A DNA stretch of 64,000 nucleotides, from positions 620,001 through 684,000 of the forward strand of contig NZ_OZ242342.1 of NCBI RefSeq assembly GCF_965208555.1, written 5' to 3'. This DNA is from Poriferisodalis sp965208555 (lineage in GTDB: Bacteria > Actinomycetota > Acidimicrobiia > Acidimicrobiales > Poriferisodalaceae). Positions 26,774 to 35,810 of the stretch are shown here, in pieces. Below the pieces are notes generated by a model. It did no database searches, was not told the DNA's origin, and worked only from the letters and a program-made list of their open reading frames with translations. The stretch's first letter is position 1; the number at the start of each line of letters is the position of its first letter. The translations under genes were made by a program, and so were the position numbers.

Positions 26774-27727
26774 CTAGCGGGGCGGAAAGGCCTGCAGGTG
26801 GCCTTCGTCGCGAAATGCTTCGAAGAACTCCAGCGTGTATGCCGATTCGGGATCGGCGCGCACCCGCTCGTCGATGCGGTAGGCGTCGTCGCCCACCAGG
26901 ATTCGCCACCGGCCCGCCAGCACGTCCGACAGGATGATCTCGGCCGCCTGCGCCGCTGAGGTGGGAGCGTCGTCGCGGAACCGGGTGTTGCGGTCGGTGA
27001 TCAGCGCTTCGACGTCCTCGTCGCTGAACGCGTCGAGGTCGACGCCGCGAGCCGCCATGTTCTTGCGGATGAGCGGCACGTCAACGCCGTGGATGGAGAA
27101 GCTGTTGAGTGCAATCGAAGTGCCGATGTGTCCGGGCATCACCACGTGAGCGCTGACGTGAGGAGCGTGAATCTCCAAATCCTGTATCAGCGCCTCGGTG
27201 AAGCCCTTCACGGCGAACTTGGCTGCGCAGTAGGACGTGTGCGGAGCGCCGGGGCCGACCGTCGCCCAGAAGCCGTTGATGCTGCTGGTGTTCACCATCG
27301 CCCCGGCATCGGAGCGCACCAGCATGTCCATGAAGGCGCGGGCACAATTCAGCACACCGTCCCAGCACACAGCGAAGGTCTTGTCCCATGCGGCGCGCTG
27401 GTCGTCAATCACGAAGCTGCCGCCGCCTCCGACACCCGCGTTGTTGAACAGCAGGTTGATGTGGTCGGTGTCGTGCGAGGCCGCCACCTCGGCGGCGAAG
27501 GCAGCAACAGCGTCGGCGTCGGTGACATCGCAATCGTGTGTCGTGATGCGCACACCGCTTGAGCCGCTGGTCGCCAGCTCTGCGGTTCGCGCCAGTTCCT
27601 CTGCATTCAGGTCGCATGCAGCGACATGGCATCCGGCTGCGGCGAGCTGACGCACCAGCTCACGCCCCATGCCGGTCCCCCCGCCGGTCACCAAGGCGAT
27701 GCGTCCCGCAAGATCAGTGACTGCCAT
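26774..27727 (-). CDS. short-chain dehydrogenase/reductase
   Basis: Classical SDR of 317 residues. The NAD(P)-binding TGGGTGMG lies near residue 15, NNAG near 95, active-site Ser in VNTSSINGF and the YCAAK catalytic pair near 170. The C-terminus extends about 60 residues beyond a typical 250-residue SDR. Asp at CDLN after the second strand favours NAD(H) over NADP(H). Substrate is unknown. It follows the VOC gene by 3 bases and precedes the DmdA-like gene by 68, so the three may form one operon. Confidence 0.9.
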   Translation of the reverse strand: MAVTDLAGRIALVTGGGTGMGRELVRQLAAAGCHVAACDLNAEELARTAELATSGSSGVRITTHDCDVTDADAVAAFAAEVAASHDTDHINLLFNNAGVGGGGSFVIDDQRAAWDKTFAVCWDGVLNCARAFMDMLVRSDAGAMVNTSSINGFWATVGPGAPHTSYCAAKFAVKGFTEALIQDLEIHAPHVSAHVVMPGHIGTSIALNSFSIHGVDVPLIRKNMAARGVDLDAFSDEDVEALITDRNTRFRDDAPTSAAQAAEIILSDVLAGRWRILVGDDAYRIDERVRADPESAYTLEFFEAFRDEGHLQAFPPR

Positions 27728-27730
27728 GGC

Positions 27731-28255
27731 TCAACCCCCTGATTGTTCTTGGTCCGGTCCATCGGCGAACATCGCCGCCGCTGCGGATTCCATCTCTTCG
27801 GGCGTCACGTCCCGCACGTGGGTCGCGATCGACCACTTGTGCCCGAACGGGTCTCGGATGCTGCCGAAGCGGTCGCCCCAGAACATGTCTGCCGGTGGCA
27901 TGAGCACCTCCGCGCCCATGGCCACCGCCTTGTCGATGGTCGCGTCGCAGTCGGCGACGTAGCGGTGCATCGTGACGGTCGAACCAGCCAGCGCCGCTGG
28001 CGCGGAGGGTTCGCCTCCCCATTCCGGGAAGTCGTCGGCGAGGAAGATCAATCCATCGCCGAGCACCAGTTCGGCGTGCATCACCTTGTCGCCGCCCGGT
28101 GCCATCTGACGGTTGGTCTCCTGGGCGCCGAAGGCCTCCGTGTACCACTCGATGGCATCGGCCGCTCCGCCGGGAGAGCCGTCGGTGCGTGCGCCGATCG
28201 TCATGTATGGCACGACGAATGGCCGGTCTGGGGGAATGGGATTGACGTCACTCAT
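27731..28255 (-). CDS. VOC-superfamily (glyoxalase/PhnB-like) protein
   Basis: A 174-residue vicinal-oxygen-chelate protein. It contains VVPYMTIG, AIEWYTEAFGAQE, MHAELVLGDGLIFLADDFPEW and the closing DPFGHKWSIATHVRDV, the pattern of PhnB/YdcN-type members. Such proteins are dimeric, often metal-binding, and range from isomerases to resistance proteins. ATG 28255 is taken as start because the preceding residues of the open frame are non-homologous. Directly upstream of the SDR, divergent from the aldehyde dehydrogenase across 152 bases. Confidence 0.85.
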   Translation of the reverse strand: MSDVNPIPPDRPFVVPYMTIGARTDGSPGGAADAIEWYTEAFGAQETNRQMAPGGDKVMHAELVLGDGLIFLADDFPEWGGEPSAPAALAGSTVTMHRYVADCDATIDKAVAMGAEVLMPPADMFWGDRFGSIRDPFGHKWSIATHVRDVTPEEMESAAAAMFADGPDQEQSGG

Positions 28256-28407
28256 AGGCGCGGACTCTAGCCATGCGCTTCGGGCCGCAATGCAGTCGCC
28301 CAAGCGTTCCCGTTCACCCTCGCGAGGCTGCGAGAATCAAGGCCGAGACAAGACAGAGGTTCGGCGCGCTCGCTCCCCGCCGAGCGCTGCCGGCGAGGAG
28401 GACTCCC

Positions 28408-29904
28408 ATGAGGCAAGTCGACCACTGGATCGGCGGTCAGCGAACGCAGGGCTCGCCGAAGACGATGTTCGAGGTGACCGACCCGGTCGCCGGCAGCGTG
28501 ATCGCCCAGGTGCCGATGGCGTCTGGGAGCGACGTGGACGCTGCGGTCGGCGCCGCCCGCTCGGCCTGGGAGGGGTGGCGGGAAGCCTCCATCTCGTCCC
28601 GAGCGGCGGTGATGTTCGCGTTGCGCGAGCTGCTCGAGGAGCACCGTTTGGAGCTGGCCGAGATGGTCTCGGCCGAGCACGGCAAGGTGCGGGAAGACGC
28701 ACTGGGCGAGATGCGGCGCGGCATCGAAGTGGTGGAGTTCGCCTGCGGTGTCGGCCAGCTGCTGAAGGGCGAGCGCACCGACGACATCAGCACCGAGCAT
28801 GACGCCTACACGGTGCGCCAGCCGGTTGGGGTCGTAGCGGGCATCACCCCGTTCAACTTCCCCGCGATGGTGCCGATGTGGATGTATCCGGTCGCCATCG
28901 CGTGCGGCAACTGCTTCGTGCTGAAGCCGTCCGAGAAGGACCCGTCGGTGGCGGTGCGCATCGGCGAGCTGTTCGCCGATGCGGGGCTGCCGGACGGGGT
29001 GTTCAACGTGCTGCACGGCGATGCCGATGCGGTGAATGCGTTGTGCGAGCATCCGGGGATTGACGCGGTGAGCTTCGTGGGCTCCACACCCATCGCTCGC
29101 CACGTGCATCGGACCGCATCGATGGCCGGAAAGCGGGTGCAGGCGCTCGGCGGCGCCAAGAATCACATGATCGTGCTACCCGATGCCGATATCGGCCAGG
29201 CCGCGGATGCCGCCGTGTCAGCTGGGTACGGGTCGGCCGGCGAGCGCTGCATGGCGATCTCAGTGGTGGTGGCGGTGGGCGCCATCGCCGACGACCTGTC
29301 GGGTGCGATATGCGATCGGATCGATGCGCTGCGGATCGGACCGGGCCTCGGTGCGGAACCGGTGGACATGGGTCCGCTCGTGACCGCCGAGCACCGCGAC
29401 CGGGTGCTCAGCTACATCGACTTGGGCGAATCCGAAGGTGCCGTGGTGCTGCGTGACGGCCGTGAGCTGGTGGTGGACGGCCATCCGGACGGCTACTGGG
29501 TGGGCCCGACGCTGCTCGACGAGGTCAGCACCGAGATGAAGGTGTACGAGGACGAGATCTTCGGCCCGGTGCTGTGCCTGGTGCGGGTGGAGTCGTTCGA
29601 AGAGGCGATGGAGCTCATCGAGAACAACCAGTTCGGCAACGGCGTGGCGCTGTTCACCCGGGACGGCGGCGCGGCGCGGCGCTTCCGGCGTGAGGCCCCG
29701 GTTGGCATGGTGGGCGTCAACGTGGCGATCCCGGTGCCGATGGCGTACCACTCATTCGGCGGCTGGAAGGACTCGCTGTTCGGCGATCACCACATGCACG
29801 GCCCCGAGGGCATTCGCTTCTACACACGGCTGAAGGCGGTCACCGAGCACTGGCCGGACCCCGCCGACCGCGGCGTCGACCTGGGCTTCCCCACCGCCCG
29901 CTGA
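28408..29904 (+). CDS. mmsA: methylmalonate-semialdehyde dehydrogenase (CoA-acylating)
   Basis: An aldehyde dehydrogenase of 498 residues: GITPFNFPAMVPMWMYPVAIACGN, KPSEKDP, the catalytic Cys281 in AGERCMA, and VGVNVAIPVPMAYHSFGGWKDSLFG. The GAKNHM stretch and the MYP/PMAYH signatures are those of the methylmalonate-semialdehyde type, which converts (methyl)malonate semialdehyde to propionyl- or acetyl-CoA in valine, inositol or beta-alanine breakdown. ATG 28408 has GAGGAGG 8 bases upstream. Its context beside a DmdA-like gene hints at propanoid metabolism, but that link is inference. Confidence 0.93.
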   Translation: MRQVDHWIGGQRTQGSPKTMFEVTDPVAGSVIAQVPMASGSDVDAAVGAARSAWEGWREASISSRAAVMFALRELLEEHRLELAEMVSAEHGKVREDALGEMRRGIEVVEFACGVGQLLKGERTDDISTEHDAYTVRQPVGVVAGITPFNFPAMVPMWMYPVAIACGNCFVLKPSEKDPSVAVRIGELFADAGLPDGVFNVLHGDADAVNALCEHPGIDAVSFVGSTPIARHVHRTASMAGKRVQALGGAKNHMIVLPDADIGQAADAAVSAGYGSAGERCMAISVVVAVGAIADDLSGAICDRIDALRIGPGLGAEPVDMGPLVTAEHRDRVLSYIDLGESEGAVVLRDGRELVVDGHPDGYWVGPTLLDEVSTEMKVYEDEIFGPVLCLVRVESFEEAMELIENNQFGNGVALFTRDGGAARRFRREAPVGMVGVNVAIPVPMAYHSFGGWKDSLFGDHHMHGPEGIRFYTRLKAVTEHWPDPADRGVDLGFPTAR

Positions 29905-29910
29905 TCCTCG

Positions 29911-29984
29911 TCGGGAAGGCGGGATTTGAACCCACGACCCCCTGCTCCCAAAGCAGGTGCGCTACCAGGCTGCGCCACTTCCCG
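29911..29984 (-). tRNA. tRNA-Pro (anticodon TGG)
   Basis: Minus-strand cloverleaf: acceptor CGGGAAG with CTTCCCG, anticodon stem CCTGC/GCAGG with loop TTTGGGA (anticodon TGG, reads CCA), T arm GTGGGTTCAAATCCCGC. The C1-G72 pair is characteristic of tRNA-Pro; discriminator is A. No CCA encoded. Confidence 0.96.
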
Positions 29985-30002
29985 AGTCTGAATTGATTTG
30001 GC

Positions 30003-30194
30003 TCAGTCGTCGACGGCGATGACCTGAGTGGGGCAGCTCGCCGCTGCCGTCCGCACAGCGCTGTGGTGCTCGGCGCTCGGACTGTCCTCGAGCAGCCGGA
30101 CGAGTCCGTCGTTGCCCACCTCGAAAATGCCCGGGGCGATCATCTCGCACGAACCGCTGCCGATGCACTTCTCGACGTCGATGGTGATCTTCAC
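30003..30194 (-). CDS. 3Fe-4S ferredoxin
   Basis: A 63-residue cytosolic electron carrier with three cluster cysteines, Cys10, Cys16 and Cys54, in the pattern CIGSGSC then SCP. Having three and not four cysteines, with Ser/Gly where the missing one would be, indicates a 3Fe-4S cluster as in actinobacterial P450-partner ferredoxins. No P450 or ferredoxin reductase lies in the window. The GTG at 30194 has GGAGG just upstream; the open frame to 30287 would include a stable hairpin. It lies 18 bases beyond tRNA-Pro. Confidence 0.92.
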   Translation of the reverse strand: MKITIDVEKCIGSGSCEMIAPGIFEVGNDGLVRLLEDSPSAEHHSAVRTAAASCPTQVIAVDD

Positions 30195-30210
30195 ACTGCC
30201 TCCAAGTCGT

Positions 30211-30235
30211 CGGGCCGCAGCATGCCTGCGGCCCG
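30211..30235 (-). promoter_or_regulatory. strong hairpin in the ferredoxin leader
   Basis: CGGGCCGCAG (30211-30220) and CTGCGGCCCG (30226-30235) form a perfect 10-bp stem with a 5-base loop, 16 bases before the ferredoxin GTG on its transcript. The ribosome-binding site GGAGG lies just outside the stem. It could modulate ferredoxin mRNA stability or translation, or be an operator-like palindrome for a dimeric regulator in this divergent promoter region. Confidence 0.45.
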
Positions 30236-30405
30236 GGGGCCCTTGCCCTGTGTGCCGGCACCACGCTACGCGTCGCGCCGCCGACATCTACGCCATCAGA
30301 TCTCCAGCAACGCACACGGGCAGCAGCGACCAGTGGCCGTTACTCTCTGCGGCGGCCGACCCCGGCCGTGCCCGCCACGCATTCGTGCCCACGAGGAGGA
30401 CCACT

Positions 30406-31248
30406 GTGAAGATCGGCGTGATGATGTTTCCCACCGACAAGGCCATCGGGCCTGTCGAGCTGGCGAAAGCCACCGAGGAGCGGGGCTTCGAGTCGCTCTG
30501 GTTCCCTGAGCACAGCCACATCCCCACCAGCCGCGAGACACCATGGGGTGGTCGTGAGGGTGCTCCCCCGCTGCCCGAGGAGTACTGGCGCACCCATGAC
30601 CAGTTCGTGTCGCTGGGCGCCGCTGCAGCGGTGACGGAGAACATCATGCTGGGCACCGGCATCACGCTCGTCGCCCAGCGCGATCCGATTTGGCTGGCCA
30701 AGGAAGCCGCGACGGTGGACCGGATCTCGAACGGTCGGTTCATCTTGGGCATCGGGTACGGCTGGAACAAGGAAGAGCTTGCCAACCACGGCGTGAAGTA
30801 CACCGACCGGCGTGCGATCACCCGCGAGATGATGCTGGCCGTGCGCGAGCTGTGGACCTCCGACGAGGCCGAATTCCATGGCGACTGGGTGAACTTCGAC
30901 TCATCGTGGGCATGGCCCAAGCCTGTGCAGGAAGGCGGGCCGAAGGTGATCCTGGGCGGTGCCGCAGGGCCGAAGACCATCGCCGACATCGTCGAGTTCT
31001 GCGACGGCTGGATGCCCATCTCGGGTCGCTACGACCTCGACGTGCCGGTCAAGCAGATCCGTGAATCGGCGATCGAAGCCGGCCGCGACCCCGACGAGAT
31101 CGAGATCGGCCAGTTCGGCACGCCCCCCAAGCCAGAGATCATCGAGAGCCTCGCCGAGATCGGCTGCACCCGGGTGGTGCTCGGACTGCCACCTGCCGAC
31201 GCCGACACGGTGCTGCCGATCCTCGACAAGTACGCCGAGCTGCTGTAG
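30406..31248 (+). CDS. luciferase-like (LLM) F420-dependent oxidoreductase
   Basis: A 280-residue TIM-barrel flavin/F420 oxidoreductase of the TIGR03619 type. It begins IGVMMFPTDKAIGPVELA and contains SLWFPEHSHIPTS, NIMLGTGITLVAQRDPIWLAKE, RFILGIGYGWNKEEL and KVILGGAAGPKTI. Actinobacterial relatives use coenzyme F420; the exact substrate is unknown. GTG 30406 is chosen for AGGAGGA 6 bases upstream; the open frame to 30028 runs through the ferredoxin gene. Divergent from the ferredoxin across 211 bases. Confidence 0.9.
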   Translation: MKIGVMMFPTDKAIGPVELAKATEERGFESLWFPEHSHIPTSRETPWGGREGAPPLPEEYWRTHDQFVSLGAAAAVTENIMLGTGITLVAQRDPIWLAKEAATVDRISNGRFILGIGYGWNKEELANHGVKYTDRRAITREMMLAVRELWTSDEAEFHGDWVNFDSSWAWPKPVQEGGPKVILGGAAGPKTIADIVEFCDGWMPISGRYDLDVPVKQIRESAIEAGRDPDEIEIGQFGTPPKPEIIESLAEIGCTRVVLGLPPADADTVLPILDKYAELL

Positions 31249-31321
31249 CGGCGAGGCCACGGGTACATAGCTGGCCGACAGCCGGCAACGCAGCCCCGCA
31301 TGTGCTGGGGCAACGGCAACA

Positions 31322-31987
31322 ATGGGCGCCGTGACTGACAGCGCGCCCGGTGTCGAACATCTTGACGTCGTCGACGAAGTGGGGCGCTACGTGCGCACAG
31401 CCCCCCGGGACGAGGTGCACGAGCGAGGCGAGTGGCACCGCGTCTTTCACTGCCAGATCGTCACACTTCGTGACGGTGTGCCGACCGCGGTGCTCCAGCG
31501 ACGCTCGCGCTCCAAGGCCGCCTTTGCGGGACTGATCGACATCAGCGCTGCCGGGCATCTCGCCGCAGGTGAGACCCCGCTCGACGGTGTGCGCGAGCTG
31601 GAGGAAGAACTGGGCATCGCTCCGGCTCGTGCTGACCTGGTGCCGCTCGGTGTCCGGCGGCTGGCCGATGACAGCGGCGAAGGCAGGCTGAACTGCGAGC
31701 TGACCAGCGTGTTCCTGTTGCGCGACGACCGTCCGCTCGCCGGCTACGTGCTGGCGCGCGACGAAGTCGACGCAGTGCTCGACGTGCCCATCACTGACCT
31801 GCTCGCGCTGTTGGGCGGCGCACCGTCCATCACGGTGCAGGGTGTCTCGTCAGCCGGTCATCCCGACGCTCGCGAGATTGCACTCGACGTCACACTTGAC
31901 GACTTCGTGCCCAGCTCCGAGTACTGGGTGGTGTTGATGGTGATGGCCCAGCGATTCCTCGCCGGCCAACGCCCGCTCGCGGTCTAG
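31322..31987 (+). CDS. Nudix hydrolase
   Basis: A 221-residue Nudix-fold protein. The Nudix box begins at Gly78 (GHLAAGETPLDGVRELEEELGI) and fits GX5EX7REUXEEXGU in full. The N-terminal DEVHERGEWHRVFHCQIV and the QRRSRSKAAFAGLIDISAAGH lead resemble isopentenyl-diphosphate-isomerase-like Nudix proteins, but the IDI active-site Cys is not evident, so a pyrophosphatase role is likelier. GTG three codons on is an alternative start. Convergent with the helicase gene; both stops share the palindrome CTAG. Confidence 0.88.
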   Translation: MGAVTDSAPGVEHLDVVDEVGRYVRTAPRDEVHERGEWHRVFHCQIVTLRDGVPTAVLQRRSRSKAAFAGLIDISAAGHLAAGETPLDGVRELEEELGIAPARADLVPLGVRRLADDSGEGRLNCELTSVFLLRDDRPLAGYVLARDEVDAVLDVPITDLLALLGGAPSITVQGVSSAGHPDAREIALDVTLDDFVPSSEYWVVLMVMAQRFLAGQRPLAV

Positions 31988-34962
31988 AAGCGCGCCAGCA
32001 GCGCGATGACATCGTCGCCGTAGCGCTCCAGCTTTGTCGGCCCGATGCCCGGCACAAGCAGCAGCTCTGCTCGCGCTGCCGGACGGCGATGAGCAATCTC
32101 GATCAACGTCGTGTCGTGAAACACGACGAAGGCAGGCACGCCGTCGAACTGGCTGCGTTCCCGCCTCCACTCACGTAGCGCCTCAAACACCGCCGCGCCT
32201 TGGGGATCCGTCGGCGGATCGGGTCGCGCAGACGGCGAGTCAGGGTCTTTGTCGCGCTTGCGGTCCTTCGGGGCGGACACGCCCGATCTTCCTTGAGCAC
32301 CCGCCCCAACCGCCGATTGTCGTTGCTCTCGTTGTGCCCCCTCTCGAGGAGCTGGGGGAGCCAACTTGTGCAATTCGGACAGGAACGGCGACGGTTCGTC
32401 GCCGCAGATCAGCGTCACCGATTCCGAACACCGGGTCAGGGCGACGTGGAACACGCGGCGCTCTTCCTCGACATCGTGCGACAGGCGGTGCGGCATCAAG
32501 CCCGCCGATGCCTCGTACACGATGACGTGGGGCCATTCGAGACCCTTCACCCGATGGACCGTCGCCAGCCGCACGCGATCGCTGCCGCTGTCACCGCCAC
32601 GATCGCCGCCACCGCCCCAGCCGCTGCCGGACCCCGCGCGGCCTGCAGCGTTACGGCTCGCCTCGCCGCCACCCGTTTGATGCGCGGCACCTGCGCCCTC
32701 GTCGGTGCCGAAGCCCATTGCGTCACCGTTGTCTCGACCCCGGCCATGCCCGCCGCCGTCGAGCTGAGCTGCCAGCCACCCGGCGAAGCCGGACGGGTCC
32801 GGGTGTAGATGCGCCACCGAAATGAGCGCGCGCAGATCGTCGCCGTGGGCCGACCGGTCCACCGAGCGGCGCGACGCATCCAGCCGAGAATCGAGACTGC
32901 TGCCCAGCCCGAGCTCGTCACGCACGGCTTCCAAGATCTGTCTCGTCGTGAGCTGCTCGTTCGCTGTGCGCTGGCGAAGGAGTTCCAGATCATCTGCGAA
33001 CTCGTTGATCTTGATCGAGGTGCGTTCGTCGCTGAGGCGATCTGCCAGCGCCCGCAGCTCGCCGAGAGTGCGCTGCTCACCGATCCACTCGATCACACGG
33101 GGCGAGATTCCCCGAGGCGGGCGTCTTGCCGCGTCCGACAGTGCGCCGCTGGGCAATGCATGACGCGGAGCGGTCGCCAGCTTCAGCCACGCCAGCGCGG
33201 CGGCCACGCCGGTGCGCTCGAGGAAGCGCCGTCCAAGGGGAGCATCCGCTGCGACACCCATGTCCCCCAGCACGACCTGCGGCACTAGCAGCGTGCTGTT
33301 GACCCTGGTGAGCACGGCGATGTTCGACGGCCGGACACCTCCCTCGATCAAGCGTGAGACCGTCTGTCGCAGAGCGGTGGCCGCATCCGAACTGTCAGCC
33401 ACCGTGACCGCTCCCACAGAAGCGTTGGCTGCTGCGGCATCCGCATCCTTGCGGTCTCCGGCTGCCGTGATCTGCTTGTCGATACGCAGGTGATTGTGAG
33501 ACAGCAGGTTGACGGCTGCGCCGACCACCGGCGGCGGGCAGCGATAGTTGACGTGCAGGTGATGTCGTTTCGCACCGGGGAAGTACCGGTCGAAGTCAAT
33601 GAGCCACTGCGGCGATGCGCCCGCATAGCCGTAGATGGTCTGGTCGTCGTCGCCGACGCCGAACACGTCGGCTCGCGGTCCGGCCAGCAGCCGGATCATC
33701 AGCAGATGGGCGGGTGTCAGATCTTGGAACTCGTCGATGAGCAATACCCCGCAGATGCGACGGGCCGCGGCTCGGGCCGCAGGGTCGCGCAACAAGATGT
33801 CGATGGCCTGGATGATCTGCTGATCGAAGTCGACCAGACCATCAGCCTCAAGATCAGCGACATAGCGCGGTGCAACTTCGGCGAACTCAGGCACATCGGG
33901 CTGGAAGTCACGCTCAACCTCGGCGAGGTCGCGCAAGCCGAGACGGGTGGCGCTCAGTGCCTCCAGCCACGGCGCGAGCTGATCGGTCATGGCCCGGCGG
34001 CGGCGCTTGACGTAGCCATCGAGACGCTCGCGGACGTCGACCTCGCCGATCACCTCGACACGGCCGTGGTGCGCTGGCCGGGCGAACGGCCCCGTGCCGT
34101 TGCAGATCGCCAGAGCAAGGCTGTTCAGCGTGCGCACCTGCAGGCCCGTCAGGTCACGAGTGCGCTCCTCCATCTCGCGGCGAGCCCGCACATTGAACGC
34201 CACCAGACATACGGCGCCGGCGGCGATGCCCACGTCACGCACGAGATAGCGCGCTCGCTCGGTGAGCACTCGGGTCTTGCCCGATCCTGCGGGCGCCACG
34301 ATGCACGCAGCCCCGCCCAGGTGACCGACGGCGTCGCGTTGGTCGGTCGCCAAGTCGGCATCGGGCGCCACCGTCTTGATGCCCTGCAGGCTCCCGGCAG
34401 CGAGATTCGCCGCAGGAATGACAGCCAACGGCAGGTCGAACGCATCCAGCGGCCCGCCGTCACACCACACCGGTCCGGCATCGGTGACCACGTCGCCCGC
34501 ACCCAGTGGATCCTCAGCCGGAGAATTCGATACCGCATCGCTCGCAGCGGGCTCGCCATCGCGCATGTCGTTCCCAGCCGGCCTGCCCGCTCGTGCCGCC
34601 CCGAGTCGCAGCGCCACCTCGACCGGCGCGAACCGCACCCGTTGGGAATGCCGCGCATCGACGGCATTCGCGGTGAGCAGGTGCAGCAGCACCTCAGGTC
34701 GCAGCGTCAGGCCGGGCGTCAGTTCCCACCACGGTGCCTGCCACACGGGCAACGCGTCGGGCAAGTCGCCGTCGAGTTCGATGACCAGCCGGGTGCGTGT
34801 CAGCCATGCATCACGCAGTCGATGTCCGACCTCTGCACTGAATTCACCGGTGCTGACACGAAGAGATTCACCATCGGCCCATGCGGCTGGCACCGGATCG
34901 CCCCGGCGCACCAGCACGCTGCGCCCCAGCTCGGGTGGGCCCGCGAGCGAGCTGGGGTCCAT
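31984..34962 (-). CDS. uvrD2: UvrD2-like superfamily I DNA helicase with HRDC domain
   Basis: A 992-residue SF1A helicase. About 200 N-terminal residues unrelated to helicases are followed by Walker A APAGSGKTRVLTERA near residue 218, LLIDEFQDLTPAHL (motif II) near 405, GDDDQTIYGYAGASP (motif III), HRVKGLEWPHVIVYEA (motif V) and VFHVALTRC (motif VI). A C-terminal HRDC domain (about 915-990) marks the actinobacterial UvrD2 type, used in DNA repair. A Gly-rich insert of about 60 residues lies just before motif V. ATG 34962 follows the folE stop by 26 bases; no strong ribosome-binding site is seen, so coupling or another start is possible. Confidence 0.9.
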   Translation of the reverse strand: MDPSSLAGPPELGRSVLVRRGDPVPAAWADGESLRVSTGEFSAEVGHRLRDAWLTRTRLVIELDGDLPDALPVWQAPWWELTPGLTLRPEVLLHLLTANAVDARHSQRVRFAPVEVALRLGAARAGRPAGNDMRDGEPAASDAVSNSPAEDPLGAGDVVTDAGPVWCDGGPLDAFDLPLAVIPAANLAAGSLQGIKTVAPDADLATDQRDAVGHLGGAACIVAPAGSGKTRVLTERARYLVRDVGIAAGAVCLVAFNVRARREMEERTRDLTGLQVRTLNSLALAICNGTGPFARPAHHGRVEVIGEVDVRERLDGYVKRRRRAMTDQLAPWLEALSATRLGLRDLAEVERDFQPDVPEFAEVAPRYVADLEADGLVDFDQQIIQAIDILLRDPAARAAARRICGVLLIDEFQDLTPAHLLMIRLLAGPRADVFGVGDDDQTIYGYAGASPQWLIDFDRYFPGAKRHHLHVNYRCPPPVVGAAVNLLSHNHLRIDKQITAAGDRKDADAAAANASVGAVTVADSSDAATALRQTVSRLIEGGVRPSNIAVLTRVNSTLLVPQVVLGDMGVAADAPLGRRFLERTGVAAALAWLKLATAPRHALPSGALSDAARRPPRGISPRVIEWIGEQRTLGELRALADRLSDERTSIKINEFADDLELLRQRTANEQLTTRQILEAVRDELGLGSSLDSRLDASRRSVDRSAHGDDLRALISVAHLHPDPSGFAGWLAAQLDGGGHGRGRDNGDAMGFGTDEGAGAAHQTGGGEASRNAAGRAGSGSGWGGGGDRGGDSGSDRVRLATVHRVKGLEWPHVIVYEASAGLMPHRLSHDVEEERRVFHVALTRCSESVTLICGDEPSPFLSELHKLAPPAPREGAQREQRQSAVGAGAQGRSGVSAPKDRKRDKDPDSPSARPDPPTDPQGAAVFEALREWRRERSQFDGVPAFVVFHDTTLIEIAHRRPAARAELLLVPGIGPTKLERYGDDVIALLARF

Positions 34963-34988
34963 TCCGGCGCAGCCAGCCGAACAAGTCG

Positions 34989-35657
34989 CTAGCGGCCGAC
35001 GCCGATGAGGTGCATCGCCTCCGCACGGGTGGCCGTGTTGCGGAACTGGCCGCGCACCGCCGAGGTGATGGTGAGCGAGCCAGGCTTCTGCACCCCCCGC
35101 ATCGACATGCACTGGTGCTCGGCCTCGACCACCACGAGGGTCCCCCGTGGCTCGAGCACTTCCATCAGCTTGTCGGCCACCTGGGTGGTGAGGCGTTCCT
35201 GCACCTGGGGGCGGCGGGCGTAGGCCTCCACCAGTCTCGCCAGTTTCGACAGACCGGTGATCATGCCCCGCTCACCGGGGATGTAGGCGACGTGCGCCCG
35301 CCCCACGAACGGCATCAGGTGGTGCTCGCACATCGAATAGAAGGGGATGTCTCGCACCATGACCATCTCGTCATGTCCGGTCTCGAACTGCACCTTCAGG
35401 TGATGTTCGGGATCTTCCTGCAGGCCGGCGAACACTTCGGCGTACATGCGGGCCACACGCTTGGGCGTCTTCTGCAGGCCATCACGGTCGGGGTCCTCCC
35501 CGATGGCCAGCAGGATCTCCCTCACCGCCTTCTCGATGCGGTCGGTGTCTACCTGCTGGTCGGTCACGGCGCCATTGGTGGCGGCGATCGATGGCGGCTC
35601 CGCAGCGTCAGGGCCGGTCAGAGCATCGCCAGCGTCAGGAACTGAGCCGTGCGGCAT
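34989..35657 (-). CDS. folE: GTP cyclohydrolase I
   Basis: Converts GTP to dihydroneopterin triphosphate, the first step of tetrahydrofolate synthesis. Its 222 residues carry the zinc site MCEHHLMPF (Cys and His near 107-110) and the second Cys in QCMSMRGV, plus GLSKLARLVEAYARRPQVQERL. The first 30 residues are an Asp/Ala/Pro-rich extension. It is first in a two-gene unit with the UvrD2-like helicase. A divergent membrane-protein gene starts 153 bases upstream; an 8-bp inverted repeat (35724-35731 with 35748-35755) lies between them. Confidence 0.96.
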   Translation of the reverse strand: MPHGSVPDAGDALTGPDAAEPPSIAATNGAVTDQQVDTDRIEKAVREILLAIGEDPDRDGLQKTPKRVARMYAEVFAGLQEDPEHHLKVQFETGHDEMVMVRDIPFYSMCEHHLMPFVGRAHVAYIPGERGMITGLSKLARLVEAYARRPQVQERLTTQVADKLMEVLEPRGTLVVVEAEHQCMSMRGVQKPGSLTITSAVRGQFRNTATRAEAMHLIGVGR

Positions 35658-35810
35658 CCGCTGAACCTACCCGCGTCGGCCGGTGACACCATCGCGATTT
35701 CTTGTGCGGCGGCGCTGGTGACAGCAGGCGTAGGCCGCGATGGCGGGACGCCTGCAGGGCCCGGCAATGGTCAACGGCCGCAACGAGGTGCCAGCGTTAG
35801 GATCTCGGAA

